A stretch of 64,000 nt of DNA from Vibrio litoralis DSM 17657 (GTDB lineage: Bacteria; Pseudomonadota; Gammaproteobacteria; Enterobacterales; Vibrionaceae). Positions within the stretch are counted from its first letter, which is position 1. Each line of letters starts with the position of its first letter. Of the stretch, positions 24,330 through 35,548 are shown piece by piece. The stretch is taken from the NCBI RefSeq assembly GCF_000426765.1, contig NZ_KE384566.1:62001-126000 (forward strand), given 5' to 3'. The translations under genes were made by a program, and so were the position numbers. Under the pieces are notes generated by a model. That model was not told the DNA's origin. It was given only the letters and a program-made list of their open reading frames with translations, and searched no databases.

Positions 24330-24944
24330 ATGAACGCTTATCGCTTGTATTTAGTCACCGATGACAAGCAAGATTTAGATACACTGAAACATGTGGTTAG
24401 TGAAGCAGTATTAGGTGGCGTTACTATGGTGCAAGTACGCGAAAAGCATGGTGATGTGCGTGCCTTTATTGAACGGGCACAAGCAGTCAAAGATATTTTA
24501 GCAGGCAGTGGCGTTCCTTTAATTATCAATGACCGAGTGGATGTTGCGCTGGCGATTGATGCCGATGGCGTTCACCTCGGTCAGTCGGATATGCCTGCTG
24601 ACATCGCTCGTCGGTTAATTGGCCCAGATAAGATCCTTGGCTTGTCGATTGAAAACGAACAACAACTTGCACAAGCCGATACGTTGCCAATTGACTACAT
24701 TGGTTTAAGCGCCATTTTTACCACCCCCACCAAAACCAATACGAAAAATCATTGGGGCATTGAAGGTTTGCAAAAGGCGTTGAATACCACCTCGTTACCG
24801 ATTGTCGGGATTGGCGGCATTAACCCAAGCAATATTCCTGCATTAATGGCAACGGGCGTGCATGGTTTGGCTTTGGTTTCAGCGATTTGTCATGCACAAG
24901 ATCCACAAGCGGCGACCAAATACTTGTTAGGCTTAATGAGCTAA
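24330..24944 (+). CDS. thiE: Thiamine phosphate synthase
   Basis: ThiE joins hydroxymethylpyrimidine diphosphate and hydroxyethylthiazole phosphate to give thiamine phosphate. The 204-residue TIM-barrel product has LYLVTDD, VTMVQVREKHGD, PLIINDRVDVALAIDADGVHLGQSDMP, GLSAIFTTPTKTN (the phosphate-binding TPTK loop) and VGIGGINPSN. It completes the salvage route of the operon: import (ThiXYZ), pyrimidine rescue (TenA), thiazole rescue (ThiM) and coupling (ThiE). An AGGAAA site precedes the ATG. Confidence 0.94.
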   Translation: MNAYRLYLVTDDKQDLDTLKHVVSEAVLGGVTMVQVREKHGDVRAFIERAQAVKDILAGSGVPLIINDRVDVALAIDADGVHLGQSDMPADIARRLIGPDKILGLSIENEQQLAQADTLPIDYIGLSAIFTTPTKTNTKNHWGIEGLQKALNTTSLPIVGIGGINPSNIPALMATGVHGLALVSAICHAQDPQAATKYLLGLMS

Positions 24945-24952
24945 CTGTCATT

Positions 24953-24989
24953 GAATAGACGTGCAGGTAATACTCTGTTACGTCTATTC
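24953..24989 (+). terminator. Possible terminator hairpin after thiE
   Basis: GAATAGACGT and ACGTCTATTC form a 10-bp stem with a 17-base loop just after the thiE stop. No clean T run follows (CACTTTGTT), so the call is tentative. Confidence 0.45.
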
Positions 24990-25037
24990 ACTTTGTTATA
25001 CTAAGAATCCACTTATTATGATGTGAGTTAATAAAAC

Positions 25038-25077
25038 TATACCTAAGTAACTCGCATCTTGAAGTTACTTGGGTATA
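25038..25077. repeat. Miniature form of the palindromic element
   Basis: TATACCTAAGTAACT and AGTTACTTGGGTATA face each other across about 10 bases. They match the two ends of the 115-bp element with the middle missing. It lies right before the ribosome site of the ion-channel gene. Confidence 0.6.
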
Positions 25078-25094
25078 TATTAAGGGATAAATTC

Positions 25095-25925
25095 TTGGAA
25101 CAAACATCTACCTTTTCGCACTTTCAGCGAGCTTTCAAACGCATCGATCAAAGCAAAAAATTCCAATGGTTTGTGATTGCAGTGATCATCATTTCAGCGT
25201 TGACCGTAGGGGCTCACACCTACTCTTTACCATCAACGATTGAGTCGGCACTCAACATCATGGATATCGCGATCACGGTATTCTTTTTAGTTGAATTAGT
25301 GATCCGCTATCTTGCTAGTGATGGCATTCGCTCTTTCTTTAAAAAGGGTTGGAATGTGTTTGATACCATTATTGTTATCGGTAGCTTATACCCAGCGGCT
25401 GGCTCGACCATCCTTATTGCTAGGCTACTACGTATCTTCCGTGTGTTGCGTCTGGTTTCTATGGTGCCGGAGTTACGGGTACTGGTAAATGCATTGATAA
25501 AAGCGATTCCTCAAATGGGGTATATCGGATTATTGATGTTTGTGATCTTCTACATTTACGCCGCAATCGGCAGCATGTTGTTCGCTCACATTAACCCAAC
25601 CTTGTGGGGTGATGTATCGATCTCAATGCTAACCTTGTTCCGAGTGGCGACCTTTGAGGATTGGACCGATGTGATGTATGAAACCATGGAAGTCTATTCA
25701 TTGAGTTGGATTTACTACCTAACTTTCATCTTCCTTACCGCGTTCATTTTCTTAAATATGATGGTCGGTACTATTTTGGAAGTGATGTCAGAAGAACATA
25801 AGCAACTACGCGAAGAGCAAAATCCTGATGCCGATACCATGGCGACTTCACAAGAAATGCAAGCGCTGCATCAAAAACTCGATCAACTGCAAGCGACGCT
25901 TACCGAGATGAATAAGCCGAAATAA
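25095..25925 (+). CDS. Voltage-gated-type ion channel (single 6TM domain)
   Basis: A bacterial NaV/CaV-like subunit that should form tetramers. The 276-residue product has six membrane segments: S1-S3 between residues 28 and 110, an S4 sensor with regularly spaced arginines (LLIARLLRIFRVLRLVSMVPELRVL, about residues 112-138), and a pore with the filter TLFRVATFEDWTDVM near 190, followed by S6 (FLTAFIFLNMMVGTILEVM) and a C-terminal coiled coil (MQALHQKLDQLQATLTEM). The filter reads FEDWTD instead of the LESWS of NaChBac-type sodium channels, so selectivity is open. TTG 25095 with AAGGGA upstream is chosen; the frame's upstream part runs through the miniature repeat. Confidence 0.85.
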   Translation: MEQTSTFSHFQRAFKRIDQSKKFQWFVIAVIIISALTVGAHTYSLPSTIESALNIMDIAITVFFLVELVIRYLASDGIRSFFKKGWNVFDTIIVIGSLYPAAGSTILIARLLRIFRVLRLVSMVPELRVLVNALIKAIPQMGYIGLLMFVIFYIYAAIGSMLFAHINPTLWGDVSISMLTLFRVATFEDWTDVMYETMEVYSLSWIYYLTFIFLTAFIFLNMMVGTILEVMSEEHKQLREEQNPDADTMATSQEMQALHQKLDQLQATLTEMNKPK

Positions 25926-25940
25926 ATAAAAAAGTCCTAG

Positions 25941-26804
25941 TTAATTTAAATGCTTATCTAGATAATCGAGCAGTAAACGAACTTTAGTCGATAAATGATG
26001 GTTGTGAGGGTAGACCGCCCACACACCATCATTTTTTGTTTGTAGGTGGGACAATATTGCGACTAATTGGCCTGACTCTAGATAACTTTCTACGTAGTAG
26101 TCGGGAAGCTGAACAATGCCAATCCCTTTGAGCGCTGCATCAAGTAATGCATAACCATTGTTGCACTTTAATGAGCCATTTACGGTTAACTTCTTATTAT
26201 GAAAGCGCCAATAGTCTAGGGTTCCCACTAGGCAATTATGATGCTTGAGATCGTTAAGTGATTCTGGATGACCATGTTGGCGTAAGTATTTGGGGGAAGC
26301 GCAGAGATATTGCTGCCTTGGACGTAATTTTTTCGCCATCATACTCGAATCATCCAACGCGCCTAAGCGGATCGCTAAATCGACTTTTTCTTCGGTAAGA
26401 TCGACTAACTGATTGGTTAGCCAAAGCTCGATATTCAAGTCTGGATATAACAAACAGAAGTCGTTAATTAACGGCGCAATATGACTTTCACCGTAGGCGA
26501 TTGGCACCGAAACTTTAAGTTGACCTTGCAGACTATGATTGAGGTTAGTGACGGACAGTTCGGCTTCTTTTAATTGCTCTAAAATAGCCTGACATTGTTC
26601 AAAGTAATTCTGACCAATGTCGGTGAGCTTAACTTGACGAGTCGTGCGATAAAACAATTTTACCGATAGGCGTTTTTCTAACTGATTCACCTGACGGCTG
26701 ATTTGCGCGGTCGATACCGATAGGTGTTTGGCGGCCAAAGTAAAGCTGCCGGTTTCAGCGACTGCCACAAATTCCGATATTCCTTGCCACTGCATCTTTA
26801 TCAC
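25941..26804 (-). CDS. LysR-family regulator next to frmA
   Basis: The 287-residue product has the helix-turn-helix at residues 4-62 (WQGISEFVAVAETGSFTLAAKHLSVSTAQISRQVNQLEKRLSVKLFYRTTRQVKLT) and an effector domain. It is transcribed away from the formaldehyde dehydrogenase gene with 136 bp between the starts, so it probably regulates frmA-fghA; many gamma-proteobacteria have a LysR gene in this position. The inducer is likely formaldehyde-linked, but that is inferred from position only. Confidence 0.88.
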   Translation of the reverse strand: MIKMQWQGISEFVAVAETGSFTLAAKHLSVSTAQISRQVNQLEKRLSVKLFYRTTRQVKLTDIGQNYFEQCQAILEQLKEAELSVTNLNHSLQGQLKVSVPIAYGESHIAPLINDFCLLYPDLNIELWLTNQLVDLTEEKVDLAIRLGALDDSSMMAKKLRPRQQYLCASPKYLRQHGHPESLNDLKHHNCLVGTLDYWRFHNKKLTVNGSLKCNNGYALLDAALKGIGIVQLPDYYVESYLESGQLVAILSHLQTKNDGVWAVYPHNHHLSTKVRLLLDYLDKHLN

Positions 26805-26931
26805 CTATATGTATCAATCGATACTATATCCTATCTATTATTACTTGTTAGTAAAAGTGTTTTGCAAATAAGATCCTTATCATTTAGGTGAGCTTGACTA
26901 TACTGAAAGCAATTAAAAAACATCTAAATAA

Positions 26932-28065
<1,134 letters not shown>

Positions 28066-28075
28066 TCTTCTTCGT

Positions 28076-28188
28076 ACTTGAACTTACAGCGTTGTTGACT
28101 GCGTGCACTCACCCCAATCACATAGACGAGCTATGCTCATGGGGCTTCGCTTACTTGTCGCCTAGCTGTAAGCTCAATTACTTTGAAG
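28076..28188. repeat. Dispersed palindromic element, copy between frmA and fghA
   Basis: It contains CAGCGTTGTTGACTGCGTGCA, CCCCAATCACATAG, CTATGCTCATGGGGC and CTTGTCGCCTAGCTGTAAGC, in the same order as the copy at 51112 and reversed relative to 22700. The inner CACATAG..CTATG part can form a hairpin. Confidence 0.7.
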
Positions 28189-28216
28189 ATTGAATTGTAG
28201 CTAGGAAGCTCTTTAT

Positions 28217-28237
28217 CGAGACACGAGACACGAGACA
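28217..28237 (+). repeat. Heptamer array CGAGACA x3
   Basis: Three perfect CGAGACA units in a row. A close relative (CGAGACC x9) lies at 46024-46086 beside recN. The array is 22 bp before the fghA start region. Confidence 0.8.
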
Positions 28238-28261
28238 CGTAAAAATAACAGATGGATATTT

Positions 28262-29104
28262 ATGAAACAGTTGAATTCAAATCAGTGTTTTGGTGGGCAG
28301 CAACAGCAATTTGAGCATGAGTCACAAGTGCTTAATTGCAAGATGCGCTTTTCGATTTTTTTGCCACCGCAAGCGTTAGAGTCGAATAAAGTACCGGTGG
28401 TGTATTGGTTATCAGGTTTAACTTGTACAGATGAGAATTTTGTCCAGAAAGCCGGTGCGCAACGTATGGCGGCGGAGTTAGGTATTGCGATTGTTGCGCC
28501 AGATACTAGCCCTCGTGGTGATGATGTGGCGGATGATGAAGCTTATGATCTTGGCAAAGGGGCAGGGTTTTATCTCAATGCAACTCAAGAGCCTTGGGCT
28601 AAGCATTATCAAATGTATGACTACATTGCTTATGAACTGCCAGCTTTGATTGAAGCGCATTTTCCCGTTACCGATAAGCGTGCGATTTCTGGTCACTCGA
28701 TGGGCGGCCATGGCGCATTAACGATTGGTTTGCGTAATGCTCCAAGGTTCAAATCGATTTCAGCATTCAGCCCAATTGTTAGCCCACTGCATTGTCCGTG
28801 GGGGCACAAAGCACTCACCGCTTATTTAGGTGACGATCAAGCATTGTGGGTCAAATACGATGCGGTGGAGTTGATGAAAAAAATCAAAGGTAATGAAGCT
28901 TATTTACCTCCGATTAAAGTAGAGCAAGGTTTAGCGGATAATTTCTTAGAAGAGCAATTGAAACCGCAACTTTTAGAAAATGCGGCGAACGATGTGAACT
29001 ACCCATTCGAGATTAATCTTCGCGATGGCTATGATCATAGTTACTTTTTTATCGCTAGTTTCATTGATGAACACCTGAAGTTTCATGCTCAGTATTTGAA
29101 GTAA
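28262..29104 (+). CDS. fghA: S-formylglutathione hydrolase
   Basis: FghA splits S-formylglutathione into formate and glutathione, the second step of formaldehyde detoxification. The 280-residue alpha/beta hydrolase has the nucleophile elbow GHSMGGHGAL near residue 148, the motif VVYWLSGLTCTDENF near 45, a late Asp in the EQGLADNF block, and His in GYDHSYFFIASFIDEH near 260. It is separated from frmA by a palindromic element and a heptamer array, so it may have its own promoter. Confidence 0.94.
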   Translation: MKQLNSNQCFGGQQQQFEHESQVLNCKMRFSIFLPPQALESNKVPVVYWLSGLTCTDENFVQKAGAQRMAAELGIAIVAPDTSPRGDDVADDEAYDLGKGAGFYLNATQEPWAKHYQMYDYIAYELPALIEAHFPVTDKRAISGHSMGGHGALTIGLRNAPRFKSISAFSPIVSPLHCPWGHKALTAYLGDDQALWVKYDAVELMKKIKGNEAYLPPIKVEQGLADNFLEEQLKPQLLENAANDVNYPFEINLRDGYDHSYFFIASFIDEHLKFHAQYLK

Positions 29105-29116
29105 ATTTAGCGCATT

Positions 29117-29144
29117 AAAAAGGGCAGAATCATCTGCCCTTTTT
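29117..29144. terminator. Bidirectional terminator between fghA and the BCCT gene
   Basis: AAAAAGGGCAGA and TCTGCCCTTTTT form a perfect stem with A and T runs on both sides, between two converging genes. Confidence 0.88.
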
Positions 29145-29173
29145 CGTATCTAAGCGATTGTTGCCTATATTAA

Positions 29174-31123
29174 CTAACTCGCTGCTTTTTCTACTTCCGC
29201 TGGTGGAGTAGAGTCACTTTGAGCTTCTTGCTCTTGCTTTTCTTTGATTAGATCATTGAAAGCAATTCGAGCTTCTTGCGCTTCTTGTGAGGCGGCAAGT
29301 TTCACTTCTTTCGCAGCCATCGCCTCAGTTGTGAGGGTATCTAACTGTTTCTGTAGTTCAGCCGGAATATCACCAAGTTCAAGACCATTATCACCATAGG
29401 TTAAGGCTTCTTCACGGATTTGCTTTCTTAATTTCCAAATCGCTTTCAGTGCTTGACGCTCATCATCGGCAGCTTCAATCGCTGTAGATTTTAGCTCTTC
29501 AAATTTCGCCAGAGCCACACCTTCCGTTGACCAAGGATCGACATCTGGTAAGTCTTCAATGTTGATCACTGGATCTTCGTAACCTTCTTGGTTTGCCAGA
29601 TCGAAATTGGCAGCTTTAACGGTCGACATCATTAACATGGCTGAAATGGCAATCAATGGAATACCAGCCACAATCGAAGCGGTTTGTAGTGTCGCGAGAC
29701 CGCCCATGAACATCAATACCGATGGCATGAATGATAGAGTAAATGCCCAGAATAAACGGTTCCAACGCATTGGCTCTTCAGTGACATCATTTTGCACAAC
29801 AGAAGCTAGGATGTAAGAAATCGAGTCAAAAGTCGTTGCAGTAAAGATGATACATAGACCAGTAAAGACCACGATAACCAAAGTGCTCATTGGCAGTTGA
29901 TCTAATATCGCAAAGATAGCCGCGGTAGTACCTTGAGAATTTAGGAGGCTGATAACATCTAGTTGACCTGATAACTGAAGTGATAAACCAAAGTTACCTA
30001 GAACCATGAAGAATAAGAAGCAACCTAAAGAGCCAAAGAATACTGAGCCTGCAACCATTTGTTTAATGGTACGGCCGCGAGAAATACGAGCAATGAATAG
30101 GCCCATGCTTGGTGCAAATACAAGCCACCACGCCCAGTAGAAAATAGTCCAATCCTGTGGGAAGTGGGTATTTTCAAATGAACCGTAACCACCAAAAGGT
30201 TCAGCCCAAGAGGCCATGATAAAGAAGTTTGATAGCATTCTTCCTAGAGAATCCAAACCTGTCTCAAGTAAGAAGGTCGTTGGTCCAACTGCGAAGATGA
30301 AAATCAATAATGCTAAGGCACCCCAGAAGTTTATGTTACTGAGTAATTGGATCCCTTTTGACATACCTGCATAAGCAGAATAAGCAAAGATCATAGTACA
30401 AACTAATAAAACCATTAGCTGTACACCGGTGGTTTTCGGTGTGCCAAATAAGTGGTGTAGACCTTCGGTGATCAGTGGGGAGGCTAAGCCTAATGTCGTC
30501 GCACCACCGCCAAGTAAACCAAAGATAAACATAACGTCGATGGTTTTACCTAAACCGCCTTGAGCGCGTTTTTCACCAATGATAGGCATCAGTGCTGCTG
30601 AAACCTTTAAAACAGGTTGTTTACGAACATAGAAGAAGTAGGCAATTGGAATTGCAGGTACTAGGTAAATAGACCAAGCAATTGGGCCCCAGTGGAAAAT
30701 GCCATAAGTTGCTGCCCAACGGACCGCTTCTTCACTTCCTGGCGCTAATTGAAATGGTGGGTTTTGGTAATAAAATGCCCACTCGATAGTACCCCAATAT
30801 AAAATACTGGCACCGATACCACCACAAAATAGCATGGCAGCCCAAGATGCTGTTTTGAATTCAGGTTTTTCGTCGGGATCACCGAGTTTGATTTGGCCAA
30901 TGTCTGAAAAAATGATGTAAATCATAAAGAAAAAAGAGGCAAGGCCAAGAATAAGATAAAGCGCTCCAACTTTATCTGTCATAAATGTTTTGGCCAGTGC
31001 AACCCATTTCTCCCCTTCTTCAGGGAAAATCATTAAAGGGATGACGGCACATAAAAGAACGATAATTGCACCAAAGAAGGTGGGTTTATCTATGAGTGAA
31101 AAAGAATTTTTTTGCGTGTTCAT
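29174..31123 (-). CDS. BCCT-family betaine/carnitine/choline transporter
   Basis: A sodium- or proton-coupled importer of quaternary-amine osmolytes. The 649-residue product has about twelve membrane segments and family blocks ILYWGTIEWAFYYQNPPF near residue 105, GIFHWGPIAWSIYLVPAIPIAY near 135, and WTIFYWAWWLVFAPSMGLFIARISRGRTIKQ near 325 (the tryptophan-rich substrate box). A polar, coiled C-terminal region of about 130 residues (from about 515) is long for the family and may sense osmotic strength as the tails of BetP-like carriers do. It is followed by 830 bp of AT-rich DNA. Confidence 0.92.
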   Translation of the reverse strand: MNTQKNSFSLIDKPTFFGAIIVLLCAVIPLMIFPEEGEKWVALAKTFMTDKVGALYLILGLASFFFMIYIIFSDIGQIKLGDPDEKPEFKTASWAAMLFCGGIGASILYWGTIEWAFYYQNPPFQLAPGSEEAVRWAATYGIFHWGPIAWSIYLVPAIPIAYFFYVRKQPVLKVSAALMPIIGEKRAQGGLGKTIDVMFIFGLLGGGATTLGLASPLITEGLHHLFGTPKTTGVQLMVLLVCTMIFAYSAYAGMSKGIQLLSNINFWGALALLIFIFAVGPTTFLLETGLDSLGRMLSNFFIMASWAEPFGGYGSFENTHFPQDWTIFYWAWWLVFAPSMGLFIARISRGRTIKQMVAGSVFFGSLGCFLFFMVLGNFGLSLQLSGQLDVISLLNSQGTTAAIFAILDQLPMSTLVIVVFTGLCIIFTATTFDSISYILASVVQNDVTEEPMRWNRLFWAFTLSFMPSVLMFMGGLATLQTASIVAGIPLIAISAMLMMSTVKAANFDLANQEGYEDPVINIEDLPDVDPWSTEGVALAKFEELKSTAIEAADDERQALKAIWKLRKQIREEALTYGDNGLELGDIPAELQKQLDTLTTEAMAAKEVKLAASQEAQEARIAFNDLIKEKQEQEAQSDSTPPAEVEKAAS

Positions 31124-31953
31124 TAGCTAACTCCTAAGCAAAATACAGCAATCCATTAACAGTATAAAGCCACAATATATTTGTGTGTTTACATGAAAAT
31201 AACATTCTTTATATAGAAAACTAAAACCAAAGTCGAATAAATTGAATGTAGATAACAGTTTAATTTTTAAAGTATTTATGCTAGTTAAGTTGCGCTTTTT
31301 GTTATTGATGCAATGAATGTTTTTAATTTTTTTTGGTGTTTTTTATTCGTTAGTAGTACCAATTGTTAATTTTCATCTAGCGTAAAAAACACGCTTGCCC
31401 CTCTATTTTTCAGTGACCACTCGCGAACTCTTTTCTTTGTTTTGTTTATCAGTATTAAAGGTTTATTGATAGATCTTGTCGTTAAAATTCATGATTTATT
31501 GCCTTACTGTTGCTAAATTTGGTTAATGTTGACTGTCTTTCATTTGATTACTTTCTGGTTTTTTCTTCCTTAGATTGTTCTCTACACGTTTTGATATCGG
31601 ACAAAATAGGCTCAGTTATCTTGCGGACCTTCTCTTTGTGGAAAGTTAGTTTTCATTTTTGCATGGTGAGTTGTTGTGCTTATGTAAGCATAATGGTCTA
31701 AATGTAACTGAATATTTTTAAATGTAATATTTTAATTTTATTTGGTGTGGTTTGTTGTTTTTTAAGTGTGTGTATTTTGTGCTCTTAAGTTTGGGCGATA
31801 TGCACTTGAAGCAATAAATTAAAAAAAAGCAGTAAATGTTAGCTAACAAGTCGCTAAATGCGGTGATTGGTTAATAAAGCTGCGTTGTTTACCACTTGGT
31901 TGTTTCGTTTATATCCACAATGTGACAGCAACCCTTAAACATCGAGAATTAGA
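31124..31953. other. Long AT-rich intergenic region before cyoA
   Basis: About 830 bp between the divergent BCCT and cyoA genes. No convincing gene, RNA or repeat is seen; the short frames here have no ribosome site. It must carry the promoters of both genes, but no operator could be assigned with confidence. Confidence 0.5.
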
Positions 31954-32871
31954 ATGGAAGCCTCAAGATATAGAAGTATCTTGGTGAGAGGAGGGATGTT
32001 TATTGCAGCTCTACTCTTGTCAGGATGCAAATCTGCTTTGCTTGATCCTAAAGGGGTCATAGGCATTCAAGAAAAAGAACTGATCATCACGGCACTATTG
32101 CTGATGTTGATTGTTGTTATCCCCGTGATCTTAATGACTGTGTTTTTTTCATATAAGTATCGCGCGAGCAATACCGATGAAAAATACGATCCAGAATGGG
32201 CTCATTCAACCAAGATTGAAATAGTGGTATGGACGGTTCCTATTATTATTATTGCCATTTTAGGTACGATCACTTGGCGCACTACTCACGAGTTAGAGCA
32301 ATCTAAACCGTTAGTGAGTGATGTTGATCATATGACCATTGAAGTCGTTTCTTTGGATTGGAAATGGTTGTTTATCTACCCTGACCAACATATTGCGACA
32401 GTCAATTACGTGGCTTTCCCTAAAGATGTTCCGATTAAGTTTAAAGTCACTTCAGACAACATCATGAACTCTTTCTTTATTCCTCGTCTTGGCAGTCAGA
32501 TCTATGCGATGCCGGGCATGATGACCAGTGTCCACTTAATGGCTAATGAAGCGAATGACTACAAAGGCATCTCCGCTAGCTATAGTGGTGAAGGTTTCTC
32601 TGGGATGAAATTTACTGCCCATGTTACGGACACTCCTGAGCAATTTAATGACTGGGTAAACAGCGTTAAAGCCAATAAAAATGCTTTAGTGATGAATGAT
32701 TTTGAGGGCTATCGTCAGCTTGCTAAACCAAGTGAAAACGTACCGGTGACTTATTACTCCAGTGTTCCTGAGCATTTGTTTGCCGATGTGGTGAAGCAGT
32801 ACAAAGGTTCTCTGAACTCATCAGATGAAAAGATGAGTAAAGGGCACTCTATGGACATGGCACAAAATTAA
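31954..32871 (+). CDS. cyoA: Cytochrome bo quinol oxidase subunit II
   Basis: Subunit II of the proton-pumping ubiquinol oxidase. The 305-residue product has a lipobox (LLLSGC, Cys25), two membrane segments (about 45-70 and 90-108), and a periplasmic cupredoxin domain that lacks the CuA cysteines, as in quinol rather than cytochrome-c oxidases (SFFIPRLGSQIYAMPGM near 175). It is the first gene of cyoABCDE, 15 bp before cyoB. Confidence 0.95.
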   Translation: MEASRYRSILVRGGMFIAALLLSGCKSALLDPKGVIGIQEKELIITALLLMLIVVIPVILMTVFFSYKYRASNTDEKYDPEWAHSTKIEIVVWTVPIIIIAILGTITWRTTHELEQSKPLVSDVDHMTIEVVSLDWKWLFIYPDQHIATVNYVAFPKDVPIKFKVTSDNIMNSFFIPRLGSQIYAMPGMMTSVHLMANEANDYKGISASYSGEGFSGMKFTAHVTDTPEQFNDWVNSVKANKNALVMNDFEGYRQLAKPSENVPVTYYSSVPEHLFADVVKQYKGSLNSSDEKMSKGHSMDMAQN

Positions 32872-32886
32872 AGGGTAGGAAATACT

Positions 32887-34947
32887 ATGTTTGGAAGTAT
32901 ATTTGGAAGACTTTCCCTCGACAGCGTGCCATACCATGAACCCATTATTGTGGTGACATTGGCCGTTATCGCGTTGGTCGGGCTTGCGTTAGTTTCAGCC
33001 ATTACTTATTACGGTAAATGGCAATATTTATGGTCGGAGTGGTTCACTTCTATCGACCATAAGAAAATTGGTTTTATGTATATCGCGGTGGCATTAATTA
33101 TGCTGATTCGAGGTTTCTCGGATGCAGTCATGATGCGTAGTCAGCAGTTGCTTTCTTCAGCAGGAGATGCCGGCTATTTACCACCTGAGCACTATGACCA
33201 AATCTTCAGTGCTCACGGCGTGATCATGATTTTCTTTGTGGCGATGCCGATGATCATTGGTTTAATGAACATCGTCGTACCACTGCAAATTGGTGCGCGT
33301 GATGTGGCATTCCCATATTTGAATAACTTGAGTTTCTGGTTGTTCGTCGTGGGTGTGATCTTAACCAACGTTTCTTTAGGGGTAGGTGAATTTGCCCGTA
33401 CGGGTTGGTTAGCGTATCCGCCTTTATCTGGCATTCAAGCGAGTCCTGGAACCGGGGTTGATTACTGGATTTGGGCGCTGCAAATATCCGGTGTAGGTAC
33501 CACGTTATCTGGGGTGAACTTCTTCACTACCATCATGCGTATGCGTACGCCATCGATGCCAATGATGAAGATGCCGGTGTTCACTTGGGCTTCATTGTGC
33601 GCCAATATCTTAATCATTATCTCGTTCCCTATTTTGACGGTGACGATTGCGTTATTGACGCTTGATCGTTACATCGGTACCCATTTCTTTACCAATGATA
33701 TGGGCGGCAACATGATGATGTACGTCAATCTTATCTGGGCATGGGGACATCCGGAAGTTTACATCTTAGTACTGCCGATATTCGGTGTGTATTCAGAGGT
33801 AGTCGCGACCTTCTCTCGTAAGAAATTGTTTGGTTATACCTCATTAGTGTGGGCAACGGTTGTGATCACTATCTTGGCCTTTGTGGTTTGGTTGCATCAC
33901 TTCTTTACTATGGGATCGGGCGCCAATGTAAACGCCTTCTTTGGTATTGCTACCATGATTATCTCCATTCCAACTGGAGTTAAGATCTTCAACTGGTTAT
34001 TTACCATGTACCGTGGTCGCGTTGAGTTTAGCTCTCCAATGCTTTGGACCATTGGCTTCCTTATCACCTTTACCGTTGGTGGTATGACAGGGGTATTGAT
34101 GGCCGTTCCCGGAGCAGACTTTGTATTGCACAACAGTTTATTCCTGATTGCTCACTTCCATAATGTGATTATCGGTGGTGTGGTATTTGGTTGTTTTGCT
34201 GGTGTGACTTACTGGTTCCCGAAAGCGACCGGTTTTACCTTGAACGAAACCTGGGGTAAACGTGCATTCTGGTGTTGGATTATTGGTTTCTTATTTGCCT
34301 TTATTCCACTATACGCACTGGGCTTTATGGGTATGACTCGTCGTTTGAGCCAGCACATTGATCCTGAATACTTCCCGCTATTAGCAACTGCAGCGTTTGG
34401 TACTTTCATTATTTTCTGTGGCGTTTTATGTCAAGCCACTCAATTTATTGTCAGTGTGCGTGACCGTGAACAAAACCGCGATCTAACGGGTGACCCGTGG
34501 GATGCTCGTACTCTTGAGTGGTCAACCTCATCACCTCCGCCATTTTATAACTTTGCCAAAATCCCGAAAGGCGATGAAATTGATGCTTTCTGGTATCAAA
34601 AGCAACGTGGTGAAGCTGGCGTAGAAGCAACATTGGCTGAGAAGGAAGAGTATTCTCCAATTCATATGCCAAAAAATACCGCAACAGGGATGGTTATCTC
34701 TGGTTTTGCCCTGATCTTTGGTTTCGCCATGATTTGGTACATGTGGTGGTTAGCCGCCGTTGGTTTCGTTGGCATTATCGTGACGTCGATTGTTCACAGC
34801 TTTAATGAAGACCGTGATTACTACGTATCGGTTGAAGAAATTAAAGCGATTGAGCAAGCCAATAAAGAGCAGCTTCGCAAAGCAAAAGCTCAGCAAACGA
34901 ATACACCCGCGGATGATGAAGATATGGAGGTTGATTATGCACGCTAA
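32887..34947 (+). CDS. cyoB: Cytochrome bo quinol oxidase subunit I
   Basis: The catalytic heme-copper subunit that reduces oxygen to water. The 686-residue product has about fifteen membrane segments, [16 protein letters not shown] near residue 100 (low-spin heme His), [15 protein letters not shown] near 285 (CuB His and cross-linked Tyr), and the HHFFTMG and HFHNVIIGG histidines. It starts 15 bp after cyoA and overlaps cyoC by 11 bp. The polar C-terminal tail is slightly longer than in E. coli (663 residues). Confidence 0.96.
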   Translation: MFGSIFGRLSLDSVPYHEPIIVVTLAVIALVGLALVSAITYYGKWQYLWSEWFTSIDHKKIGFMYIAVALIMLIRGFSDAVMMRSQQLLSSAGDAGYLPPEHYDQIFSAHGVIMIFFVAMPMIIGLMNIVVPLQIGARDVAFPYLNNLSFWLFVVGVILTNVSLGVGEFARTGWLAYPPLSGIQASPGTGVDYWIWALQISGVGTTLSGVNFFTTIMRMRTPSMPMMKMPVFTWASLCANILIIISFPILTVTIALLTLDRYIGTHFFTNDMGGNMMMYVNLIWAWGHPEVYILVLPIFGVYSEVVATFSRKKLFGYTSLVWATVVITILAFVVWLHHFFTMGSGANVNAFFGIATMIISIPTGVKIFNWLFTMYRGRVEFSSPMLWTIGFLITFTVGGMTGVLMAVPGADFVLHNSLFLIAHFHNVIIGGVVFGCFAGVTYWFPKATGFTLNETWGKRAFWCWIIGFLFAFIPLYALGFMGMTRRLSQHIDPEYFPLLATAAFGTFIIFCGVLCQATQFIVSVRDREQNRDLTGDPWDARTLEWSTSSPPPFYNFAKIPKGDEIDAFWYQKQRGEAGVEATLAEKEEYSPIHMPKNTATGMVISGFALIFGFAMIWYMWWLAAVGFVGIIVTSIVHSFNEDRDYYVSVEEIKAIEQANKEQLRKAKAQQTNTPADDEDMEVDYAR

Positions 34948-35548
34948 TACTGCGGTTGAGCATGGTCATCATGATGATCACGATCATCATGACGCAAATG
35001 AAATGAAGCAATATGGCTTCTGGATTTACCTGATGAGTGACTGCATTTTATTTGGCTCGTTATTTGCCACTTATGCAGTACTAGTCAATGCCACTGCGGG
35101 TGGTCCAACAGGTAAAGATATTTTTGAATTGCCATTTGTGTTTGTTGAAACCATGTTGCTGCTTTTAAGTAGTATCACCTTTGGTTTTGGCATCATTGCA
35201 ATGAAGCGTGAAGATGTGGCTGGTTTAAAACGTTGGTTATTAATCACCGCTTTACTTGGCTTAGGCTTTATCGCGATGGAAGTGTATGAGTTCCATCATT
35301 TGATTGCAGAAGGTTTTGGACCGCAGCGTAGTGCGTTTTTATCGGCATTCTTTGTTTTAGTTGGCACGCACGGATTACACGTGACTTTTGGCTTAATTTG
35401 GTTAGCAGTTTGTTACTTCCAATTAAGCACCAAAGGTTTGAATGATTTAATGAAAGGCCGTTTTTACTGCTTAAGTTTATTCTGGCACTTCTTAGATATC
35501 GTTTGGATCTGTGTATTCACTATCGTGTATTTACTAGGAGTGATCTAA
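34937..35548 (+). CDS. cyoC: Cytochrome bo quinol oxidase subunit III
   Basis: The 203-residue membrane subunit has five membrane segments and the family blocks [21 protein letters not shown] and [21 protein letters not shown] sequence near 145. The N-terminus is unusually histidine-rich ([11 protein letters not shown]). The ATG at 34937 sits inside the end of cyoB and follows GGAGG; longer upstream reading of the frame lies within cyoB and is ignored. It overlaps cyoD by one base. Confidence 0.95.
   Translation: MHANTAVEHGHHDDHDHHDANEMKQYGFWIYLMSDCILFGSLFATYAVLVNATAGGPTGKDIFELPFVFVETMLLLLSSITFGFGIIAMKREDVAGLKRWLLITALLGLGFIAMEVYEFHHLIAEGFGPQRSAFLSAFFVLVGTHGLHVTFGLIWLAVCYFQLSTKGLNDLMKGRFYCLSLFWHFLDIVWICVFTIVYLLGVI

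Noticed and set aside
31510..31701. 63-codon frame in the AT-rich gap before cyoA
   Set aside because: No ribosome site and low-complexity, Cys/Phe/Ser-rich composition expected from AT-rich non-coding DNA.
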